In this document: positions 7,925 to 13,061 of the stretch, piece after piece
Layout: the number at the start of each line of letters is the position of its first letter
Numbering within the stretch: the stretch's first letter is position 1
Source of the DNA: a bacterium
GTDB taxonomy: Bacteria; Gemmatimonadota; Gemmatimonadetes; Gemmatimonadales; Gemmatimonadaceae
Length of the DNA stretch: 13,061 nt
Assembly: GCA_021802745.1 (NCBI GenBank)
Contig: JAJZRK010000088.1
Location: 1 to 13,061, forward strand
Direction of reading: 5' to 3'
The notes under the pieces: model-generated
Seen by the model: only the letters and a program-made list of their open reading frames with translations
What the model was told of the DNA's origin: nothing
Database searches by the model: none
Translations under genes and position numbers: made by a program

Positions 7925-7930
7925 GAGAGG
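7925..7930 (+). promoter_or_regulatory. ribosome binding site for the GTG start at 7937
   Basis: GAGAGG lies six bases before the GTG at 7937 and supports this non-ATG start for the first membrane-protein gene. Confidence 0.6.
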
Positions 7931-7936
7931 TGCTAG

Positions 7937-9721
7937 GTGAGCACCACGGGCGGTGCACACCGGCCGTGGCTGGCCGCCTGTGCCATCATCGTCATCGCGG
8001 TTGCCGGAGTCACCCGCGCCGGCGTCCCGCTGACGCCAGACGGGGTCGCCTATCTTGATCTCTCCGACGCCGCGCTTGCCGGACGATGGCACGAGTTCGT
8101 CAACGCATACTGGAGTCCGTTGTTTCCGCTGCTGCTGGCGGCCGCGCGACTCGGGGTGGGATCCTCCGCCGATCGCGAACCGCTGGCGGTCATGCTCGTG
8201 AACGGGGTCGCCGTCGTGGCCGTCCTCGCGTCATTCGCTTCGGTGTTGCACTCCCTCACACGACGCGGTGCGTTGCCGACCGATGGGGTCACGGCACGCA
8301 TCGCAGCGGCCCTCGGTTGGTCGGTGGTTGCCGGCGTGGTGCTGCGAATCACCCCGATTGGACTGGCCACGCCGGATCTGCTCGTCGTGGCAGCGCAGCT
8401 GACGGCCGTTGCCGCCGTGCTCCAGTGCGACAGGCCTGATCGAAACGGACGCGCCGCGCTAACCGCGGGCGCCGCGCTGGGTGTCGGGTACCTGGCGAAA
8501 GGTGCGGTGCTGATGATGGCGGCAAGTTACCTCGTGGTGATTCTCTTCCTTATTCCGCGGGCACGACGTCGTCGTGTCGCGGCCCTTATGTTCGCGGGTC
8601 TCGGGCTGGTCGCCCTGCCGTGGGTCATCATTCTGTCCATCCACGAGGGCGGGGTGACGATTGGATCCGTCGGGAGGCTCAACCTGGCATGGTACACGGG
8701 CGGGCAGTCGTCGCAGGTGCCTGATCCCGCCGCGGTGGGCACAGAGACGCTCGTGAGGCAATGGCCTCGCCTGACGGATCACCCGGTCGTCTACGACTAC
8801 ACGCTGCACGAAATCGGCACGTATCCTCCGTGGACCGACCCGACCTGGTGGCACGAAGGGCTCGTTCCGAACCCGACCCTTCCGCACCTCGGCCGCGTGG
8901 TCCGCGAGAGCGGAGCCACGATCTGGTCGCTGTTCGGCGTTTCGGTGCTGGCCTGGTGCCTTTGGGCGGCGCTTCAAGGTGGTCGTCCCGTGATCCCCGA
9001 CGCGCGGGCATCCGCCGCGCTGGCGTTTCTGGGCTCGGCGCAAGTCGCGGTCTACTGGCCCGTACACATCGAGGTGCGCTTCCTCGGTGTTGCCTGGATA
9101 TATGCTTGGCTCGCCGTGCTCACCGTCGCGTACCAGCGCCAGGTCCCCAGGTTTCGCACCGTCCTGTTCATCATGGTGGTCCCGGTCATCGTCGCCGTGT
9201 ATGCCGCAGCTCCACCAGCCTTTGGAACGCCCCGCGAGTTGGCGTTCGCGGCAGTGTTGACAGTCGGCATCCTGCTCGCAGTTGCGAGGTCCGAGTCGCG
9301 AGCGCTGGCATCTGCGGCGGTGCTGGCGCTGGCAGTCTGCGCCCCCTGGATGGCCAGCACCGCCAGCTCGTTCCGCAACGGTGTCCCGCCGGAGTCGCGC
9401 CGCGCGGCGGACATCGCCGCGACCATGCGCCGACTCGGCATACCCGACAGCGCCGATGTGGCGTCGGTCAACGCGAGTACGCCGGCCGCATGGGCACGGC
9501 TTGGGCGATGGCGCATCGTGGCCGAGGTCGCACGGTCCGAGTCCTCCGAGTTCTGGCGCATGAACGAGTCAGGCCGCTCGCGGGTGATCAGGGCGTTGGC
9601 CGGGAGGCACGTCCGGGCCGTCGTCGGAATTCCGGACGCCGGCGCTTCCGCACCTGCCGATTGGACACCGGTGCCGGGCTGGAATGCCGCCATTCTCCCG
9701 TTACCGGTGGTGGCGAAATGA
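7937..9721 (+). CDS. putative GT-C membrane glycosyltransferase (ArnT/GT39-like)
   Basis: The 594-residue polytopic inner-membrane protein is likely to transfer a sugar from a polyprenyl-phosphate donor. After a first membrane helix (11-29) comes the outward loop PLTPDGVAYLDLSDAAL (31-47), with acidic residues Asp35 and Asp41 placed like the catalytic acids in the first loop of GT-C enzymes. NAYWSPLFPLLLA (56-68) follows, also typical. Further hydrophobic segments lie at about 83-106, 121-139, 145-163, 173-207, 213-234, 327-346, 357-374, 381-399, 407-424, 434-450 and 456-474. A large loop at 235-320 contains YPPWTDPTWWHEGL (296-309), a pattern I recall from GT39-like proteins. The C-terminal 115 or so residues look like a soluble extracytoplasmic domain. 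The start is GTG with GAGAGG upstream. It is coupled to the next gene by ATGA. Donor and acceptor are unknown. Confidence 0.68.
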   Translation: MSTTGGAHRPWLAACAIIVIAVAGVTRAGVPLTPDGVAYLDLSDAALAGRWHEFVNAYWSPLFPLLLAAARLGVGSSADREPLAVMLVNGVAVVAVLASFASVLHSLTRRGALPTDGVTARIAAALGWSVVAGVVLRITPIGLATPDLLVVAAQLTAVAAVLQCDRPDRNGRAALTAGAALGVGYLAKGAVLMMAASYLVVILFLIPRARRRRVAALMFAGLGLVALPWVIILSIHEGGVTIGSVGRLNLAWYTGGQSSQVPDPAAVGTETLVRQWPRLTDHPVVYDYTLHEIGTYPPWTDPTWWHEGLVPNPTLPHLGRVVRESGATIWSLFGVSVLAWCLWAALQGGRPVIPDARASAALAFLGSAQVAVYWPVHIEVRFLGVAWIYAWLAVLTVAYQRQVPRFRTVLFIMVVPVIVAVYAAAPPAFGTPRELAFAAVLTVGILLAVARSESRALASAAVLALAVCAPWMASTASSFRNGVPPESRRAADIAATMRRLGIPDSADVASVNASTPAAWARLGRWRIVAEVARSESSEFWRMNESGRSRVIRALAGRHVRAVVGIPDAGASAPADWTPVPGWNAAILPLPVVAK

Positions 9722-11622
9722 CCCGTCGCCCTTGGTGGAAGCCGGCGAGCGTTGCCGCCACCGCCGTGGCGTGGGTGCTCGCGTATCGTGGCGCGCCCAC
9801 GGTGTTCGACGAGTGGCTTGCGCTGCCGATCGCGATTGAGACGGCGGACAAGGGCACATACTCCGGCCACGACATCCTCGTCGCCGGCAGTGTCGCCGGA
9901 CCCTTTCATCTCTACAAAGCCGCGAGCGTGTTCTATCGGCTGCATTGGGACGTGGACGTCGTGTGGTATGTCCTGTTGGTCCTCTCCTTGCTTGCGCTGA
10001 TGCTCTCGATCTGGCGCCTGGGACGTGCCCTGGGCCTTTCCGACGCCGAGCGCACCGTCCTGGTGTTCGCGGTTGCCGCGAGTCCGATGTATCGGGGCAC
10101 GCTCAACTGGTCGGCCCAACCGATGCTCTCGTTCATCAGCGCCTCGATGGCCACGCCGCTGGGACTGTTCGCTGTCGCTGCGGCGCTTGAAGGCGCGTCC
10201 ATCGCGGCGTTCACCGCTGCCGCCGTCGCCTTCAACATCCATCCGTCAATCGGGCTGTGCTCCGCGCTCGCCACCGTCGCGTGTCTGCTTCCGGCACGCC
10301 CGTGGCGCACGCTGATTCGCGGTGGCGCCGTAGGCCTGGTCATCGCGCTGCCAAACGTCGTGTATCTGCTGATGCATTCCGCCTCGGCGTCGCCAGCCTC
10401 ACGCGAGCAGCTGCTGGGTATCGTGCGAAGTTTTGGGTACCACACGTTCATCAGCGATCACTGGCGTGATGGGTATGCGTGGTATGCGCTGCTCGTCGCG
10501 AGCGCGTTCGTCGGGGCGTCGCGCCTGTCACCGGCGAAGGGGGCGGCCGCCAAGCGGGTGATTGCCGTCCTGTCCGTGACCGCCGCCGCGTGGATTGTCG
10601 TCATGAACACGGCGCCCCAGATGACACTCTGGCCGTTTCTGCTGGTTCGTGGCTCCTTGCTGGTCAAGCCGCTCGCCCTCGGGCTGACGGTCGTCGCGCT
10701 CACCCGGGGCGTGCGTCCGGAGGCGGCCATTCCGGCATCGGTGATGGCGGTGGCGGCGCTCGCTCATCCGAATCCCGTCGTCGGCGAGGCCGCGCTGGCG
10801 GGCATGCTCGCGGTGTTGCTCGCTTCCTCTTCGCGGCGCGGGGTCCGCCCGCTGGCGCTCGTGCTCGCCGTGTGTGCGAGCGCGCTGCTCCTCGCGGTCG
10901 CCGCCACGCACGTGACCATGAGTAGCGGCCTGGCGCTGGCAACGTCCAGCCTGCGGGTGACGACGCTCGTCGCGGGGGCGTGTGCCGCCGTGGCGCTCTA
11001 CGCGCGCGATGAGACTGTGGCTGGCGCCGATCGCCCGGCCAGCGCGATCCCGGCGCGAAGGCTCGTGCTTGCGGGATTCGCCTTGCTGCCGCTCAGCGCC
11101 ATGCTGGCGGGGCGTCCATGGCGTGCATGGCTTCCGCAGGACCTGGCACAAATCGAGGCGCGGATGCGGCTGTCCCAACCAGGGGCCCGCGAGGCCGGCG
11201 CCATGCTCTGGGCCCGCGATCATGCGCCTCGGGGTAGCCTGTTCGCCGTGCCGCCGACGGATGTCAACTGGTTGCGCTTTCGCGTTGCCGCGCGCCAAGG
11301 GATCTACATCACCGTCTTCGACGTGAACCAGTTGACGTACATGCCGCCGTACGCGGTAGAGGCCGTCGGTCGCCTTGAGCGGCTTGGCGTGGCCGTTCGG
11401 GCGTCCCATGTGTTTGACGCGACCCGCTATCTGCACCCTACCTGTGCACAGCTGCGCGCACTCGCGGCCGACGGTGTGACACACTACGTGCTTCCAGCGG
11501 CGAACTCCGTCCTTCGGGGCGCGACGCCCGTCTACCTCGACACCTCGTACGCGGTACTCAGTATGGCACAGGCGATGCCATCGCTGTGCGCTGCGACTGG
11601 CGGCTCGCCCGAATCGCGGTAG
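9718..11622 (+). CDS. polytopic membrane protein with C-terminal soluble domain, possible GT-C-like
   Basis: The 634-residue protein starts with an ATG overlapping the previous stop (ATGA); the open frame extending further upstream is a shadow of that gene. It has about ten or more hydrophobic segments (roughly 10-26, 81-98, 111-124, 145-157, 161-192, 203-219, 254-268, 280-296, 304-329, 336-370, 377-398, 411-428 and 447-464). The first outward loop contains VFDEWLALP (29-37) with adjacent Asp31 and Glu32, followed by HDILVAGSVAGPFHLYK (51-67). FNIHPSIGL (172-180) is a further conspicuous polar-in-membrane motif. The last 165 or so residues form a soluble domain beginning near REAGAMLWARDHAPRG (491-506) and containing VPPTDVNWLRFRVAARQG, reminiscent of periplasmic tails in large membrane glycosyltransferase-like proteins and DUF6798-type proteins. 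I do not recognise the exact family. Its coupling to the GT-C-like gene suggests a shared role in envelope glycan assembly, by inference. Confidence 0.6.
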   Translation: MTRRPWWKPASVAATAVAWVLAYRGAPTVFDEWLALPIAIETADKGTYSGHDILVAGSVAGPFHLYKAASVFYRLHWDVDVVWYVLLVLSLLALMLSIWRLGRALGLSDAERTVLVFAVAASPMYRGTLNWSAQPMLSFISASMATPLGLFAVAAALEGASIAAFTAAAVAFNIHPSIGLCSALATVACLLPARPWRTLIRGGAVGLVIALPNVVYLLMHSASASPASREQLLGIVRSFGYHTFISDHWRDGYAWYALLVASAFVGASRLSPAKGAAAKRVIAVLSVTAAAWIVVMNTAPQMTLWPFLLVRGSLLVKPLALGLTVVALTRGVRPEAAIPASVMAVAALAHPNPVVGEAALAGMLAVLLASSSRRGVRPLALVLAVCASALLLAVAATHVTMSSGLALATSSLRVTTLVAGACAAVALYARDETVAGADRPASAIPARRLVLAGFALLPLSAMLAGRPWRAWLPQDLAQIEARMRLSQPGAREAGAMLWARDHAPRGSLFAVPPTDVNWLRFRVAARQGIYITVFDVNQLTYMPPYAVEAVGRLERLGVAVRASHVFDATRYLHPTCAQLRALAADGVTHYVLPAANSVLRGATPVYLDTSYAVLSMAQAMPSLCAATGGSPESR

Positions 11623-11640
11623 CCTTGCGTCGCGCGATTC
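11611..11640. terminator. 8-bp inverted repeat spanning the membrane operon stop codon
   Basis: GAATCGCG (11611-11618) pairs exactly with CGCGATTC (11633-11640) around a 14-base loop; the TAG stop at 11620-11622 lies in the loop. The trailing sequence, CTTCCTG, is pyrimidine-rich but not a true T-tract. It lies between converging genes and may help end transcription. Confidence 0.35.
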
Positions 11641-11720
11641 CTTCCTGAATCCAACACACTCGGTGCCAAGGTCAGCGCGCCCGGTCACCACGCACCCGGC
11701 AGGCGTTGAACCGCGACGTG

Positions 11721-12890
11721 CTATCGCCGCAATCCGCGCAACTGGAGTTCGAAGTCGAGGGAGTTCGTCGCGAGAATGACCGCGACGTCGAACGAGACGC
11801 GCCCGGCAATGACGAGATCGGCCAGGTGCTGGTCGAAGGTCTGCGTGCCAAACTGGGCACGCCCCTCGGCGAGCACCGTGCGGAGTTCGCCCAGCCGGCC
11901 GGGATCGCCGATGATTTCGCGCACGGCGGGGTTCATGCACAGCAACTCGGCGGCCAGCACGCGTCCCTGGCCATCGGCCCGCGGGAGCAGCCGCTGGGCG
12001 ACGGCGCAACGCAGCGTTTCCGACAGTTGCAGGCGCACCTGATCCTGCGCGTCGGCCGGGAAGTTCGCGAGCAGCGCCTTGATGGCGCCGGTGACGTCGG
12101 GCGACTGCGTCCGGGCGATGACCAGGCGGCCCTGCTCGACCGCGCGGAAGGCCATGTCAATCATCTCCGGGCCCGTCAGTTCGCCCAGCACCACCACATC
12201 GGCGTCCTGATCGAGCGCGGCCCGCATGCCGGCGAGGTACGAGTCGGTGTCAATACCCACCTCGCGCTGCGTCACCGAGCACTTGAGGCTCTTGTGCAGG
12301 AACTCGATGGACGGCTCCACCGACACGATGTGCCGGCGGGCCGGCGCGTTGTGATTCAGGTGGTTGATGATCGCGGCGAGCGTGCTGGTCCGACCGGAGC
12401 CCGCGACGCCGCTGATGAGCACCAGGCCGAACTCGGCGAGGACAGCGCGGCCAAGCGCTGGCGGGAGGCCCAGGGTCTCAAAGGTCGGCAGCACATCGGG
12501 AATGACGCGCATGACGACCATGTAGCTCGAGCGCTGCTTCAGGATGCTGATGCGAAAGCGCGCAATGCCTGGCGCGCTCCACGGGCCCGTGTAGTCGTGC
12601 ACCTCATCGAGCGTCGGCGCGTTCGGCGCGGTGGCCAGCATGTGCATGGCCAGCTCCCGGGTGTCGAGTGCGCCGAGGACCGGCGTATCGAGCGGGACAA
12701 GCTGGCCGTGAATGCGGGCGTACACGACATCACCGGCCCGGATATGAACGTCACTGGCCCCGCGCTGGATGGCCTCAGTGAGGAACTGTCGCAGGCGTTC
12801 GACCTGCACCGCGCTGCCGCCGGGTCGGAATCGGCGTTCTTCAGCAGCAGGCGGCAAGTCTTCAGCTTTCACAGTGGCGGGCGTGTGCAC
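11721..12890 (-). CDS. PilT-like secretion ATPase paralogue with altered active-site motifs
   Basis: The frame aligns end to end with type IV pilus retraction ATPases (PilT/PilU). The N-terminal domain has RGASDVHIRAG (43-53) and ARIHGQLVPLD (58-68). The C-terminal RecA-like domain keeps SIEFLH (194-199), QREVGIDTDSY (208-218), VVVLGEL (232-238) with Glu237, the FPAD segment and LSETLRCAVAQRLLPR (289-304). Several hallmark residues are changed. Walker A reads GVAGSGRT (161-168), with Arg167 in place of the invariant lysine. The Asp-box EDPIE reads EPSIE (192-196). The His-box ATLHT reads ARTQS (259-263). The catalytic-loop GEMRD reads GELTG (236-240). The start is uncertain: I use GTG at 12890 (389 residues), but GTG at 12872 or a TTG further upstream is possible, and none has a good Shine-Dalgarno sequence. 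No pilus genes are nearby. Confidence 0.82.
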   Translation of the reverse strand: MHTPATVKAEDLPPAAEERRFRPGGSAVQVERLRQFLTEAIQRGASDVHIRAGDVVYARIHGQLVPLDTPVLGALDTRELAMHMLATAPNAPTLDEVHDYTGPWSAPGIARFRISILKQRSSYMVVMRVIPDVLPTFETLGLPPALGRAVLAEFGLVLISGVAGSGRTSTLAAIINHLNHNAPARRHIVSVEPSIEFLHKSLKCSVTQREVGIDTDSYLAGMRAALDQDADVVVLGELTGPEMIDMAFRAVEQGRLVIARTQSPDVTGAIKALLANFPADAQDQVRLQLSETLRCAVAQRLLPRADGQGRVLAAELLCMNPAVREIIGDPGRLGELRTVLAEGRAQFGTQTFDQHLADLVIAGRVSFDVAVILATNSLDFELQLRGLRR

Positions 12891-12988
12891 GATGGTGATC
12901 CGAGCGAGCGGAGGGCCGAGGCGAACGTGCCTGATCGCCAACCAAGGACGACTGACCCATCCCTTCGGGTAGCAACGGAGTCTCGCGG

Positions 12989-13016
12989 TTGACGAACTGT
13001 ACGATTGTTGTATACT
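12989..13016 (+). promoter_or_regulatory. candidate sigma-70 promoter reading rightward out of the window
   Basis: TTGACG (12989-12994) and TATACT (13011-13016) are separated by 16 bases, each matching five of six consensus positions. Transcription would begin near 13022 and leave the window, so any gene served lies beyond it. The surrounding 60 bases are noticeably more AT-rich than the rest of the window. Confidence 0.5.
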
Positions 13017-13022
13017 GGACGA

Positions 13023-13052
13023 AAGATAGACAATTCGGTAACTTCCTGTCAA
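13023..13052 (-). promoter_or_regulatory. candidate promoter for the PilT-like gene
   Basis: On the minus strand a perfect TTGACA (13047-13052) is followed after 18 bases by TATCTT (13023-13028). A start near 13016 would leave a leader of about 125 bases before the GTG at 12890. The frame of the PilT-like gene is open through this element, which argues that the upstream TTG is part of the -35 box and not a start codon. Confidence 0.45.
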
Positions 13053-13061
13053 GCGACAGAT

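Larger units (their letters stand above)
7566..7936. other. 371-base gene-free leader region
   Basis: I found no convincing protein gene on either strand; the short open frames here are low-complexity arginine- or serine-rich shadows without start signals. It holds a long-range 7-bp inverted repeat GCGAGGC/GCCTCGC (7571-7577 with 7607-7613), which could form a branched hairpin just after the phosphatase gene. It also holds a compact GC hairpin at 7821-7854 upstream of the membrane-protein operon. No good sigma-70 promoter was visible; TAGCAT at 7915-7920 lacks a matching -35. Confidence 0.55.

Noticed and set aside
8761..9717. Upstream part of a 953-codon frame joined to the second membrane protein
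   Set aside because: It overlaps the GT-C-like gene in another frame and is arginine-rich; the membrane protein begins at the ATGA overlap at 9718.
11721..12890. The PilT-like gene as a pseudogene
   Set aside because: Despite the altered motifs the frame is uninterrupted over its full length and the surrounding PilT positions are well conserved, which is unlike neutral decay.
11706..12992. 428-codon open frame on the plus strand opposite the PilT-like gene
   Set aside because: It is antisense to a clear PilT homologue and has the His/Arg/Glu-rich composition of a shadow frame.
1..13061. CRISPR array, tRNA, rRNA, insertion sequence or prophage features
   Set aside because: I looked on both strands and saw no regularly spaced repeats, no tRNA-like cloverleaf ends, and no transposase or integrase motifs.

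Overview
This window is uniformly GC-rich and densely coded. It looks like ordinary bacterial chromosome rather than a mobile element: I see no transposase, integrase, phage gene, CRISPR array, tRNA or rRNA. The mix of a FadN-type beta-oxidation enzyme with its thiolase, a Cdd1 helix-hairpin-helix protein, a TIGR01777 epimerase-like protein, a CpsB/CapC-type PHP phosphatase and a PilT-like ATPase suggests a free-living Gram-negative soil or water bacterium. Gemmatimonadota is my best guess, but that is inference from gene content and base composition and I cannot verify it.

Layout, left to right. (1) A rightward cluster at 1-1346: the 3' end of an aldo/keto reductase, a class I SAM methyltransferase starting in its stop codon (ATGA), and a 101-residue Cdd1-type protein. 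(2) A 181-base convergent intergenic region with a perfect 14-bp inverted repeat at 1436-1480. (3) A leftward operon at 1528-5074, transcribed as fadN-like (3-hydroxyacyl-CoA dehydrogenase fused to enoyl-CoA hydratase) and then fadA-like thiolase. Together these cover the last three steps of fatty-acid beta-oxidation. (4) A rightward cluster at 5219-7565: an AlkA-like DNA glycosylase, a TIGR01777 nucleotide-binding protein and a CpsB-like phosphatase, with the last two overlapping by ATGA. (5) A 371-base stretch with no convincing gene (7566-7936). (6) Two translationally coupled polytopic membrane proteins (7937-11622). The first resembles an ArnT/GT39-like GT-C glycosyltransferase. The second is a less recognisable membrane protein with a C-terminal soluble domain. 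They are candidates for envelope glycan assembly. (7) A leftward PilT-like gene (11721-about 12890) whose key ATPase motifs are all altered, and closely packed promoter-like elements on both strands at the right edge.

The most unusual item is the PilT-like protein. It keeps the PilT fold signature from end to end, but the Walker A lysine is arginine and the Asp-box and His-box residues are replaced. It may be a non-canonical or regulatory member of the type IV pilus retraction ATPase family. The GT-C pair downstream of a CpsB-type phosphatase gene is the other region worth following.
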